Made by a program: the position numbers and the translations under genes. A stretch of DNA of 40,074 nt from positions 1 to 40,074 of the forward strand of contig NZ_BMWD01000019.1 of the NCBI RefSeq assembly GCF_014651055.1, in the 5' to 3' direction. Every line of letters begins with the position of its first letter. Positions within the stretch are counted from its first letter, which is position 1. This DNA comes from Streptomyces fructofermentans (GTDB lineage Bacteria > Actinomycetota > Actinomycetes > Streptomycetales > Streptomycetaceae). The notes below the pieces were generated by a model. The model saw only the letters and a program-made list of their open reading frames with translations, did no database searches and was not told the origin of the DNA. Positions 23,908-31,837 of this stretch are shown piece by piece.

Positions 23908-24906
23908 ATGAGCAATATGGAGACGCACCCGCCGGAGGTGACGTGTGCCGACGCGCACCGACCTCGGGGAGTTGAAGTACTGGGCGCCCGGCACGTACCG
24001 CTGGGCGGCCCCCGGGCGATGACCGTCCGGCGGACACTGCCGCAGCGGGCACGGACGCTGATCGGCGCCTGGTGCTTCGCCGACCACTACGGCCCCGACG
24101 ACGTGCGCCTGACCGGCGGGATGCGCGTCGCCCCGCATCCGCACATCGGGTTGCAGACCGTGAGCTGGCTGTTCAGCGGGGAGATCGAGCACCGCGACAG
24201 CTTGGGCGTCCGGGCCTTGGTCCGTCCCGGCGAACTGAACCTGATGACCGGCGGTTTCGGCATCTGCCACTCGGAGTTCTCCACCGAGGAGACCACCGTG
24301 CTGCACGGGATGCAGTTGTGGGTCGCGCTGCCGGCCGCCCATCGGGACGCCCCACGCGACTTCCAGCACCACATCCCGGGCACGGTCGCGCTGGAGGGCG
24401 GGCAGGCCCGAGTGTTCCTGGGTTCGCTGGCCGGCGACACCTCTCCGGTGGACACGTACACCCCGGTGCTGGGCGCGGAGATCACACTCGACGCGCACGC
24501 CGTCGTGGGCCTGGCCGTCGACGAGGGTTTCGAGCACGGTGTCATCGTCGACAGTGGCGAGGTCGCCATGAACGGCACCGCGCTCCGGGCCGCCGAACTC
24601 GGCTACGCCGCTCCGGGCGCAGCGCGGCTGACCCTGGAGAACACCTCGGGGGAACCGGCCCGGATGATCCTGCTGGGCGGTCCGCCGTTCGACGAGGAGA
24701 TCGTCATGTGGTGGAACTTCGTCGGCCGCACCCACGAGGACATCGTGCGGGCCCGACAGGACTGGCAGAGCGCCTCCGACCGATTCGGGCAGGTCGAGGG
24801 ACAGGAGCATGAGCGCCTTCCCGCGCCCGAACTGCCCAACGCGACCCTGACACCCCGCCGCAACCCCGCCTCCCCGCCGGCCGACCGGGGTGAGCCCTCC
24901 ACGTAG
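23908..24906 (+). CDS. pirin-family bicupin protein
   Basis: Protein of 332 residues with the two-cupin pirin fold. The N-terminal cupin holds the metal site PHPHIGLQTVSWLFSGEIEHRD (two close histidines), with ICHSEFS and a downstream HGMQLWVALP supplying the remaining ligands. Pirins bind iron or other metals; some have quercetin dioxygenase activity and others regulate metabolic enzymes (in one Streptomyces case a central-metabolism enzyme). The ATG at 23908 follows GGAAAGGA. It is monocistronic, with no ECF41-type promoter. The C-terminal 30 residues are Pro-rich and probably disordered. Confidence 0.92.
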   Translation: MSNMETHPPEVTCADAHRPRGVEVLGARHVPLGGPRAMTVRRTLPQRARTLIGAWCFADHYGPDDVRLTGGMRVAPHPHIGLQTVSWLFSGEIEHRDSLGVRALVRPGELNLMTGGFGICHSEFSTEETTVLHGMQLWVALPAAHRDAPRDFQHHIPGTVALEGGQARVFLGSLAGDTSPVDTYTPVLGAEITLDAHAVVGLAVDEGFEHGVIVDSGEVAMNGTALRAAELGYAAPGAARLTLENTSGEPARMILLGGPPFDEEIVMWWNFVGRTHEDIVRARQDWQSASDRFGQVEGQEHERLPAPELPNATLTPRRNPASPPADRGEPST

Positions 24907-25187
24907 GCCGCGAGGGGCCGCCGCCGGATGCGAACGTTGCTTTCGCGGTGTGACAGTGACAACAATGGGAAGGACAAGCTTTCACCGAACAGTCACCGCG
25001 TCTCCATCACTGTGCCGGCGGCCGCTTCCGGACACGGACGCCGTAAGGGAACAGGTGGTCGGTACGCGCGTACGGCGAAGAGTGTGCATCCGCATAGGAT
25101 GTCCCGAAACACCCATCCGGCGCCCTCGCCGAGCGGCAGCACTGCCGGGCCGAGCGCGACACGGAGGGCTGAGGATGAGAGGAAGAC
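24907..25187. other. intergenic region with repeat GTGACA and a GTACGCGCGTAC palindrome
   Basis: No gene seen. GTGTGACAGTGACAA near 24948 carries two GTGACA units, and a perfect 12-base palindrome lies at 25062-25073. Neither fits the TGTCACA-N16-GGTC pattern. CATAGGATG near 25094 could be a -10 region for the next gene. Confidence 0.4.
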
Positions 25188-25802
25188 ATGGTCCCGGCAA
25201 CTCGCGCGGCGCACAACATCGAGATCACCGCTGAGAGCCTCCAGGAGGAACTGGCCCGCCTCAAGGTCCAGAAGCAGTCCCTGGAGCGGGAGCTGGCTGC
25301 CGTCGGCGCCCATCTCGATTCCGTCCAACGGGCCCTGAGCGCACTCCAGTCACTGATGGCGACCCCGGGAGCGGCGGGTTCCGAGGCCTCTTCCGAGGTC
25401 CCCGCGGACACCACCCCGGACGCCGGACGCCGGCGTGCCGCCAAGCCCGCCAAGTCACGCGCGGACACCGCGCCGGCCGGGCCCGCCGCCCCGGACGAGC
25501 CGGACGGGCGGACGGGCGCCCCGCGTCGGCGTGACGACCGTCAGGCGGCGGGGAAGGCGGCACCCCGCGCGGACGCCGACGAGAGCGCCTACGGAAAGCT
25601 CACCGAGCAGATCCTGGACCACTTCGCCCGCGCCGGCGATGCCGATGTGCGCGCCCGTGATGTCGCGGCGGCGCTGGGCCGCGACGCCGACAGCGGAAGC
25701 ATCAACGCGGTGCGCAGCACACTCGACCGTCTCGTCGGCTCCTCCCGCATCCGGCGGACCGGCCGCGGCCTGTACCGGGCCAATGAGGCCAACGGGGCCT
25801 GA
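25188..25802 (+). CDS. coiled-coil protein with C-terminal winged-helix-like domain
   Basis: Protein of 204 residues with three parts. Residues about 10-60 form a coiled coil (ITAESLQEELARLKVQKQSL and on). Residues about 65-130 are a disordered Ala/Pro/Arg-rich linker. Residues about 132-204 resemble a winged helix (KLTEQILDHFARAGDADVRA, VAAALGRDADSGSINAVRST, RRTGRGLYR). It may bind DNA as a dimer. AGAGGAAG lies before the ATG. It stands alone, ending at a perfect palindrome at 25837. I do not recognise a named family; a regulatory or chromosome-organising role is a guess from architecture. Confidence 0.8.
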   Translation: MVPATRAAHNIEITAESLQEELARLKVQKQSLERELAAVGAHLDSVQRALSALQSLMATPGAAGSEASSEVPADTTPDAGRRRAAKPAKSRADTAPAGPAAPDEPDGRTGAPRRRDDRQAAGKAAPRADADESAYGKLTEQILDHFARAGDADVRARDVAAALGRDADSGSINAVRSTLDRLVGSSRIRRTGRGLYRANEANGA

Positions 25803-25836
25803 GCGCTCGCGCCGCACCCGAGGGCCCAATCGATCA

Positions 25837-25858
25837 CTCCCGGTCCGCGGACCGGGAG
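25837..25858 (+). terminator. perfect 22-base palindrome after the coiled-coil gene
   Basis: CTCCCGGTCCG pairs with its exact complement at 25848-25858 with no spacer. It lies 34 bases past the stop and probably forms a terminator hairpin with a small loop. Confidence 0.65.
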
Positions 25859-26123
25859 GTTGCGTGCCGGTGGCCTCGGGCGCCGACTCGCGGGGGAACG
25901 AGTGGGTGCCCGAGGCCCTGCACCCGCTCGGCTCTTGTCGCGGGCGCCCGTGCCCCTGGCGCCGACATCGAGCTGTCCACTTGGCGCCGGGAACACTGTG
26001 GTCAGCCTAGCAGGCGTGACACTCTTCAATCACACGGTGGTATCCGATCGGCGAGCAGGCGCCGTGGAGCGCTCCGGGCGGACGTGAATCGGGTGCCGTG
26101 GCGCCGGGCGGGCGCACCGATCA
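25859..26123. other. intergenic region before sigma factor 2
   Basis: No gene is supported. TTGGCG near 25981 followed by CAGCCTAG could be a weak housekeeping promoter. GCGTGACACT near 26014 lacks the recurrent motif's partner. Confidence 0.3.
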
Positions 26124-26138
26124 GGCCCGTTGTAGCCT
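26124..26138 (+). promoter_or_regulatory. 15-base box shared by sigma 2 and sigma 3 promoters
   Basis: GGCCCGTTGTAGCCT, repeated exactly at 33755-33769 upstream of sigma 3. TAGCCT could act as a housekeeping -10 hexamer. It lies 107 bases before the sigma 2 start. Confidence 0.55.
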
Positions 26139-26245
26139 CACAACGTGGGCACGAACCTCAGGTCGGCGGCAGTGTGAGCGACCCCGGCCCCAGAAGCGTG
26201 CAGTCGACAGCGGCTGTAACATTGGTTCGGCCGAAAGGGGCCACG

Positions 26246-27142
26246 ATGCACGCCGAAGATGACGCCGACTCGCTCGAAAGGGCGACGCAGGAGTTCATCG
26301 CGGCACGTCCGCAGCTGTTCGGTGTCGCCTACCGTGTCCTCGGAAGCACCACGGAGGCCGAGGACATCGTCCAGGAGGCCTGGGTGCGGTGGCAGAACAC
26401 CGACCGCCGGGAAGTGCTGGAGCCGAAGGCCTTCCTGACTACGGTGACCACCCGGCTGGCGATCAATCTGGCGCAGTCCGCCCGGATGCGGCGGGAGTCG
26501 TACGTGGGCCCGTGGCTCCCTGAGCCGGTCGACACCAGCCGGGACCCCAACGTGGGGGCGGAACGCGCCGAAGCGGTCGAGATGGCGGTCCTCCTCGTGC
26601 TGGAGAAGCTGAATCCCGTGGAGCGCGCCGCGTACGTGCTGCGGGAGGCGTTCGACTACCCCTACCCGCAGATCGCGGAGATCGTCGACACCAGTGAGGC
26701 CAACGCCCGCCAGCTCGTGAGCCGGGCTCGCAAGCACCTGGCCGCCGAGCGGCGGGAGCCGGTCGACCGTGCCGAGCACCAGCGTCTGCTCAAGGTGTTC
26801 CTCACCGCGGCCCAGACGGGCGACCTGGCCATGCTCGAACACGTCCTCGCGGAGGACGTCGTCAGCTACGCCGACGGCGGCGGCATGCGCGGCGCGTCGA
26901 AGATCCCGGTGGTGGGCCGCGACCACGTCTCCCGGTACCTCGGCGCCTTCGCCCCGAGGTTCTGGCCCGGCTCGGAGATCAACTGGGTCGAGGCCAACGA
27001 CCGGCCCGCCGTCCTGGTCTCCTCCGGCGGCAAGCCCCTCGCGCTGCTGTGCGTCGAAGCGTCGCCGCGTGGCCTGGAACGCCTCATGTGGGTCATGAAC
27101 CCGGACAAGCTCGTGCCGTACGTGAGGTCGCTGGCCGCCTGA
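26246..27142 (+). CDS. ECF41-type sigma factor 2 (SigJ-like, canonical tail)
   Basis: Sigma factor of 298 residues, the most canonical of the four here. Region 2 is at about 22-80 (LFGVAYRVLGSTTEAEDIVQ), the linker signature YVGPWLPEP at 86-94, region 4 at about 115-165 (LNPVERAAYVLREAFDYPYP), and the SnoaL-like tail from about 175 has DGGGM (210-214) and NPDKL (285-289), the two conserved tail motifs of ECF41. GAAAGGGG precedes the ATG at 26246. Unlike sigma 1 and sigma 4 it has no TGTCACA-N16-GGTC copy upstream but shares a 15-base box with sigma 3. It is followed by the FAD reductase gene, which does carry the motif, so it may be the factor that switches on the regulon. Confidence 0.94.
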   Translation: MHAEDDADSLERATQEFIAARPQLFGVAYRVLGSTTEAEDIVQEAWVRWQNTDRREVLEPKAFLTTVTTRLAINLAQSARMRRESYVGPWLPEPVDTSRDPNVGAERAEAVEMAVLLVLEKLNPVERAAYVLREAFDYPYPQIAEIVDTSEANARQLVSRARKHLAAERREPVDRAEHQRLLKVFLTAAQTGDLAMLEHVLAEDVVSYADGGGMRGASKIPVVGRDHVSRYLGAFAPRFWPGSEINWVEANDRPAVLVSSGGKPLALLCVEASPRGLERLMWVMNPDKLVPYVRSLAA

Positions 27143-27171
27143 ACCGGGCGTCGGGACCACCTCCGGCGCGT

Positions 27172-27201
27172 GTGGTGCGTCAGGCGGGGCGTGGTGCGTC
27201 A
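27172..27201. repeat. short direct repeat GTGGTGCGTCA
   Basis: Two copies, 27172-27182 and 27191-27201, in the gap after sigma 2. Possibly chance in GC-rich sequence. Confidence 0.5.
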
Positions 27202-27265
27202 ACGAACACCGGATCGCCTGCCCTCGCCGTCCGCTGCCCTTCGCAGGCGGCGCGCACCCGAGTGG

Positions 27266-27292
27266 TGTCACAGGAAGGGCGGCCGAGCGGTC
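27266..27292 (+). promoter_or_regulatory. ECF41-type promoter of the FAD reductase
   Basis: TGTCACA (27266-27272), 16 bases, GGTC (27289-27292): exact motif 59 bases upstream of the ATG. Confidence 0.87.
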
Positions 27293-27350
27293 AGAGCGGT
27301 TGACTTCACACCATGGCGCTCGACAGGCGAATCGAAAGGCGAGGACCAAC

Positions 27351-28583
27351 ATGCCCCCAGTGACCGGCATCGTGATCGTCGGAGGCGGACTGGCCGCGGC
27401 CAAGGCTGCGGCCGCCCTGCGCAAGCACGGCCACGACGGACCTGTCCTGATCATCGGGTCCGAGGGCGACAGGCCGTACATCCGGCCGCCGCTGTCCAAG
27501 GGCTACCTCCTGGGCAAGGAGGAGCGCGACTCGATCTTCGTGCACACCCCGGACTGGTACACCGAGCACGACGTCGAGTTGCGGCTCGGAACGACCGTGA
27601 CCTCGCTGGACCTGGCCGCCGCGGAAGTCGTGCTGGACGACGGGGAGCGGGTGCCCTACACCAAGCTGCTGCTGGCCACCGGCTCCTCCCCGCGCCATCT
27701 CAAGGTTCCCGGGGCCGACCTCGGCAATGTGCTCTACCTGCGTCGCGTGGGCGACAGTGAGCGTCTCAAGAGCGCCTTCACGGCCGGGGCCGAGGTCGTG
27801 GTGATCGGGGACGGCTGGATCGGCCTGGAGACCGCCGCCGCGGCGCGGATGGCGGGCGCGCGCGTGACCGTGCTCGGGCACGGCGAGCTGCCCCTCCTCA
27901 AGGTCCTGGGACGGGAGGCGGCCGAGGTGTTCGCCGGCCTCCACAAGGAGCACGGCGTCACTCTGCTGCCCGGGGTGGAGGTCGAGGAACTGGTCGGGAC
28001 GGACGGCGGCGTGAGCGGTGTCAGGCTCGCCGACGGGCGGCTGCTGCCCGCCGACACCGTGGTCGTCGGCGTCGGCATCACGCCGAACACCGAACTCGCG
28101 CGAGCGGCCGGCATCGAGGTCGACAACGGCATCGTCACCGACGAGCAGCTGCGGACCTCCGCGCCCGGCGTGTGGGCCACCGGCGATGTCGCCAACGCCT
28201 ACCACCCCTGGCTCGAACGCCACATCCGCGTCGAGCACTGGGCCAACGCGCAGAACCAGCCGGCCACGGCCGCGCGGAGCATGCTCGGCGAGGATGCGGC
28301 CTACACGCGGCTGCCGTACTTCTACACGGACCAGTACGACCTGGGGATGGAGTACACGGGGTACGTCGAACCGGGCGGTTACGACCGGGTCGTCTTCCGC
28401 GGGGACAAGGAGGGCCGGAAGTTCATCGCCTTCTGGATGTCGGGACGGCGCGTCCTGGCCGGGATGAGTGTCAACGTGTGGGACGTCATCGACACGGTCC
28501 GTGACCTGGTCCTGTCGCGCAACGAGGTCGACGACGCCGCCCTCGCCGACCCCGATGTGCCCCTGGACAGCCTGCTGCCCTGA
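27351..28583 (+). CDS. FAD-dependent NAD(P)H:ferredoxin reductase-like oxidoreductase
   Basis: Flavoprotein of 410 residues of the BphA4/rubredoxin-reductase type. The FAD-binding Rossmann motif is IVIVGGGLAAAKAAAALRKHG (about 7-27), the NAD(P) motif VVVIGDGWIGLETAAAARMAG (about 145-165), and the second FAD contact GVWATGDVAN. The C-terminal reductase domain (RVEHWANAQNQPATAARSM onward) is complete. It should move electrons from NAD(P)H to a ferredoxin or similar carrier, but no ferredoxin or oxygenase gene is close, so the partner is unknown. GGCGAGGA supports the ATG. It lies directly behind an exact ECF41-type promoter; SDR 2 follows after 136 bases and may be co-transcribed. Confidence 0.93.
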   Translation: MPPVTGIVIVGGGLAAAKAAAALRKHGHDGPVLIIGSEGDRPYIRPPLSKGYLLGKEERDSIFVHTPDWYTEHDVELRLGTTVTSLDLAAAEVVLDDGERVPYTKLLLATGSSPRHLKVPGADLGNVLYLRRVGDSERLKSAFTAGAEVVVIGDGWIGLETAAAARMAGARVTVLGHGELPLLKVLGREAAEVFAGLHKEHGVTLLPGVEVEELVGTDGGVSGVRLADGRLLPADTVVVGVGITPNTELARAAGIEVDNGIVTDEQLRTSAPGVWATGDVANAYHPWLERHIRVEHWANAQNQPATAARSMLGEDAAYTRLPYFYTDQYDLGMEYTGYVEPGGYDRVVFRGDKEGRKFIAFWMSGRRVLAGMSVNVWDVIDTVRDLVLSRNEVDDAALADPDVPLDSLLP

Positions 28584-28719
28584 CCCGCGCCCGAATGCGC
28601 CATGACCCGAACCATCACTATTCTGGCCTTGTCCACCCAAACGCCATCGAAACGTGCGGTCCGGGCCGGTGCCTCCTGCGGTGCTGTGCGGCGCACACAG
28701 CACCGAGAGGGTCCTCATC

Positions 28720-29469
28720 ATGAAGGTCGTAGTCATCGGCGGCACCGGTCTCATCGGCTCCAAGGTGGTCAGCAAACTCGCCGCTCACGGACACGAGGCG
28801 GTACCGGCCTCCCCCGACAGCGGTGTGAACACGCTGACGGGGGAGGGACTGGCCGAGGTGCTGACGGACGCGGCCGTCGTCGTGGACGTCTCCAACTCCC
28901 CCTCGTTCGCCGACGACGACGTGATGGAGTTCTTCCGCACGTCCACGACCAACATCCTCAAGGCAGAGAAGGAGGCGGGCGTCACCCACCACGTGGCACT
29001 GTCCGTGGTGGGCACCGACCGCCTCCAGGAGAGCGGCTACTTCCGCGCCAAGCAGATGCAGGAGACGCTGATCAAGGAGTCCGGGGTCCCCTACTCCCTC
29101 GTGCACGCCACGCAGTTCTTCGAGTTCATGAAGGGCATCGTGGCCGGGGCGACCAAGGACGACGGCACGGTCCACCTGGCGCCGATCAAGATCCAGCCCA
29201 TCTACTCCGACGACGTCGCGACCGCCGTGGCACGCACCGCCGTCGGAGATCCCGTCAACGGCACGTTCGAGGTGGCCGGACCCGACACGTTCCAGCTCGA
29301 CGAGCTGATCCGCGACGGCCTGGCCGCCAAGAACGACCCGCGTACGGTGGTGGTCGATCCCAAGGCCCCCTACTTCGGCGCCGTGTTGCAGGAGACCACT
29401 CTGCTCCCGGGCCCGGACGCCCGACTCGGCGAGACCCACTTCGCCGACTGGAGCGCCCAGCAGCAGTAG
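28720..29469 (+). CDS. NmrA-like SDR-family NAD(P)-binding protein 2
   Basis: Protein of 249 residues, paralogous to the genes at 19255 and 35523. The Rossmann motif is VVVIGGTGLIGSKVV (about 3-17). Shared landmarks are VVDVSNSPSFADDD, VTHHVALSVVGTDRL, YFRAKQMQETLI and FEVAGPDTFQLDEL. As in its paralogues, the strict SDR catalytic tetrad is not obvious, so NAD(P)H sensing or isomerase-like chemistry is as plausible as dehydrogenation. The ATG at 28720 follows GAGAGGG. It has no motif copy of its own and probably depends on the promoter at 27266 through the FAD reductase gene. Confidence 0.9.
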   Translation: MKVVVIGGTGLIGSKVVSKLAAHGHEAVPASPDSGVNTLTGEGLAEVLTDAAVVVDVSNSPSFADDDVMEFFRTSTTNILKAEKEAGVTHHVALSVVGTDRLQESGYFRAKQMQETLIKESGVPYSLVHATQFFEFMKGIVAGATKDDGTVHLAPIKIQPIYSDDVATAVARTAVGDPVNGTFEVAGPDTFQLDELIRDGLAAKNDPRTVVVDPKAPYFGAVLQETTLLPGPDARLGETHFADWSAQQQ

Positions 29470-29723
29470 GCGTTCGCACGGCGACCGTCGCGGTCGGGGC
29501 CGGTGAACTCGTCGTCCCCCGGCCGGCGTTCCGTACTGACCGGCATCGGAATCTCCGGTGCTGCCCGGGTGCCGAGCGGGAGTCCGGCCTGCCCGCCCGC
29601 GCGCCCGCAGTCCTCACGAGCGACAATCCTTCGGCGGCCACCGGCGCCGCGTCGGCGGAGTCGCTCGGCGGGAAGCCGCCTCCCGGGCCCTCCGCCGCCC
29701 AACACCGCACGGAGGCAGGGGAC

Positions 29724-30134
29724 ATGACCGCGCAGGTCCACGACGTCGACCAGGAACTCGTTCAAGCCGCGGCCCATGTCGCGCGCACCCGGTGCCGCGG
29801 CGACAACCACACCATGGCGGCCGCGGCCCGCGCGGCGGACGGACGCATCATCACCGCCGTCAACGCCTACCACTTCACCGGCGGACCCTGTGCCGAACTG
29901 GTCCTCGTCGGCACGGCGGCCGCCCAGGGAGCCTACGAGTTGGACACCGTGGTCGCCGTGGGTGATCGGGACCGAGGCGTCGTGCCCCCGTGCGGCAGGT
30001 GCCGTCAGGTCCTGGTCGACTACTTCCCGGACCTGAAGGTCGTCGTCGGCGCAGCCGGTGGCCTCCGCACCGTGCCGATCACCGACCTGCTCCCCGAGAC
30101 CTACGTGTGGGCCGACCACCAGCTCGACGCCTGA
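29724..30134 (+). CDS. blasticidin-S deaminase-like cytidine deaminase family enzyme
   Basis: Zinc deaminase of 136 residues. The active site reads GGPCAEL with Cys56 and catalytic Glu58, then PPCGRCRQV with Cys90 and Cys93. A Cys rather than His as first zinc ligand, the YHFTGGPCAEL block, and the C-terminal LLPETYVW are features of fungal and bacterial blasticidin-S deaminase, with the same spacing between ligands. It would hydrolyse the cytosine amine of blasticidin S or a related nucleoside. The ATG at 29724 follows GGAGG. No blasticidin biosynthetic genes are nearby, so a resistance or salvage role is inferred from family resemblance. It ends at a perfect bidirectional terminator. Confidence 0.92.
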   Translation: MTAQVHDVDQELVQAAAHVARTRCRGDNHTMAAAARAADGRIITAVNAYHFTGGPCAELVLVGTAAAQGAYELDTVVAVGDRDRGVVPPCGRCRQVLVDYFPDLKVVVGAAGGLRTVPITDLLPETYVWADHQLDA

Positions 30135-30211
30135 GGAGTCCGCGCCACCCGGCACACGTCGGGCCGCGACCCGGCAGGGCCGTACGGACACCGGGGACCG
30201 GAACACGCGGA

Positions 30212-30241
30212 GGCGGGGCGGCGATGTCTCGCCGCCCCGCC
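30212..30241. terminator. bidirectional terminator, 13-bp stem and 4-base loop
   Basis: Arms 30212-30224 and 30229-30241 are perfectly complementary around the loop TGTC. It lies between the convergent deaminase and hydrolase B genes. Confidence 0.85.
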
Positions 30242-30262
30242 GTTCTCACGTGTGCCGCCGGG

Positions 30263-31105
30263 TCATCGGACCGTGCGGGCCGCCGCGTCCTCGATGATCG
30301 CGGTGACCTTATCGGGCTGCGAGACGCTCGCGGCGTGCGAGGCCTTCACCTTGACCACGTGGGAGCCGGCACGCTCGGCCATGAACGACTGGGTCTTGGC
30401 CGGGATGTTGAGGTCCTGCGTGGCGACGAGGTTCCAGGAAGGGATGGTCTTCCACGCCGGCTCGGCGGAGTCCCCCGCCAGCGCCGCCTGTGTCACGGGG
30501 CGCTGGGTGACCGCCATGAGGTCACTGGTGCTGCGGGGCACGTCCGCCGCGAACTGGTGGCCGAACTTCGCGGGCTGGATGTAGAAGTCAGTGCCCTTGG
30601 CGCCGTCGGGCTGCGTCCACGGGACGGGCTGGAGGGCCTCGCCGAGGCTGCTGCCGGGGAACTTGGCCGCCAGGTCGAGCGCGGACTCGCCCTTGTCCGG
30701 GGCGAACGCGGCGACGTAGACGAGTGCCTTGACGTTGCTGTTGCCGGTCGCGGCGTTGCTGATGACCATGCCGCCGTAGGAGTGTCCGGCCAGGACGATG
30801 GGGCCCTTGATCCCGGCGAGGACGTCCTTGACGTAGGCCGCGTCGCTCGCGAGGCCCCGCAGCGGGTTGGCCGCGGCCACCACCGGGTAACCGTCGCGCT
30901 TGAGCTCCTTGATCACACCGTTCCAGCTCGTGGAGTCGGCGAAGGCTCCGTGCACGAGCACGACGGTCGGCTTGCGGTGCGAGGTCTTGCTGATGTCGGC
31001 ACTCGCCGGGACGACCGAGGTGGCCACGAGCGCGGCGGCGACGCCACCGGTGGCCAGGAGGGCGAGCGACGTGCGGGAACGGCGGGAGAGCGTGCGCTTG
31101 GTCAT
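30263..31105 (-). CDS. secreted alpha/beta hydrolase B (EstC-like)
   Basis: Exported esterase of 280 residues. The N-terminus (MTKRTLSRRSRTSLALLATG) is a signal peptide with a twin-Arg-like SRRSRTSL, and cleavage is expected after the Ala-Ser-Ala at about 34-36. The mature part repeats hydrolases A and C: VLVHGAFADSTSW, the elbow GHSYGG with Ser109, VATQDLNIP with the acid, and KASHAASVS with the likely catalytic His. It is the extracytoplasmic member of a set of three paralogues. The start is chosen at the signal peptide, with AAAGG seven bases upstream. An exact ECF41-type promoter at 31547-31521 points to it, leaving an unusually long leader of about 400 bases. Confidence 0.9.
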   Translation of the reverse strand: MTKRTLSRRSRTSLALLATGGVAAALVATSVVPASADISKTSHRKPTVVLVHGAFADSTSWNGVIKELKRDGYPVVAAANPLRGLASDAAYVKDVLAGIKGPIVLAGHSYGGMVISNAATGNSNVKALVYVAAFAPDKGESALDLAAKFPGSSLGEALQPVPWTQPDGAKGTDFYIQPAKFGHQFAADVPRSTSDLMAVTQRPVTQAALAGDSAEPAWKTIPSWNLVATQDLNIPAKTQSFMAERAGSHVVKVKASHAASVSQPDKVTAIIEDAAARTVR

Positions 31106-31484
31106 GAGAGTGCCTTTCGAGGCGATGGAGTCGACCTGGTCCACGGACGGTCGACGGCGGTGCGTCGCAGCGGTCGCCTCCCACCGCGTCGGCGGGAAGG
31201 ACCGGGCCGCGGTACCGGAGGTGACCGCCGCCATGGCCGCTGCGTGTTGTGGAAGAGCCGCGGCGCTGCCGTTCGGCTCGTAACGGCTCGATGCCGCGAG
31301 GAGGGGCCGCACCGACCTCGGGTCGGTTCGACGCCGCGCTCGTCCCCGTACGGCCGGCTGTGAGGGCCTGTCCGGGCGGCACCGCCGTACGGGCGGTGAA
31401 CCGCTGGGGTCGGGCGTCTTGGCATCGGGCGAAGTACCCGCTGCTCCTGGTCCGGGTGAACGTGTCCGTCCACGGCCGGCTTCC

Positions 31485-31512
31485 CGGGGCAGCGGGTCCT
31501 CGTCCTGCCCCG
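31485..31512 (-). promoter_or_regulatory. hairpin at the start of the hydrolase B leader
   Basis: CTGCCCCG (31505-31512) pairs with CGGGGCAG (31485-31492), an 8-bp stem at the predicted 5' end of a leader about 400 bases long. No gene is supported between 31106 and this point. Confidence 0.4.
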
Positions 31513-31520
31513 CCCCTTAT

Positions 31521-31547
31521 GACCGGAGACCCGGCACCGCTGTGACA
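31521..31547 (-). promoter_or_regulatory. ECF41-type promoter of secreted hydrolase B
   Basis: On the minus strand TGTCACA (31547-31541), 16 bases, GGTC (31524-31521): exact motif. A weaker TGTCACC-N15-CGTC lies at 31607-31582. Confidence 0.8.
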
Positions 31548-31776
31548 CGGTCCTCGAAACAATTTGTGTCCGTGCCTCCCGGACGGCACCCCGCTCGGGA
31601 GGTGACAGGGATCCGTGGAGGGGCAGGAACGCGCAGGCACCGGTGTGCGGCTCCGGCACGCACGGCGGCGCGAAGGAGCCGGTGCCAAAATGGTGGGATG
31701 CGAGGTGGTGCGTCAGGAGCGGGCGTACCGGGCGGAGGGCAGTACGCCTGATCTGACGGGCCAGTCACAGGGCCGG

Positions 31777-31803
31777 TGTCACAAAGCGTGGCGGCAACCG
31801 GTC
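31777..31803 (+). promoter_or_regulatory. ECF41-type promoter of the flavoprotein gene
   Basis: TGTCACA (31777-31783), 16 bases, GGTC (31800-31803): exact motif. Transcription would start near 31810, which excludes the most upstream GTG start at 31808. Confidence 0.86.
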
Positions 31804-31837
31804 GTACGTGGTGACGAACCAAGTGATCGGAGCGAAC

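Noticed and set aside
24948..24962. GTGTGACAGTGACAA as promoter elements for the pirin or coiled-coil gene
   Set aside because: On neither strand is GGTC/CGTC found at the required spacing.
31102..31659. Minus-strand open frame in the long hydrolase B leader
   Set aside because: Arg/Pro-rich with no ribosome binding site and begins upstream of the predicted transcription start; not supported as a gene.
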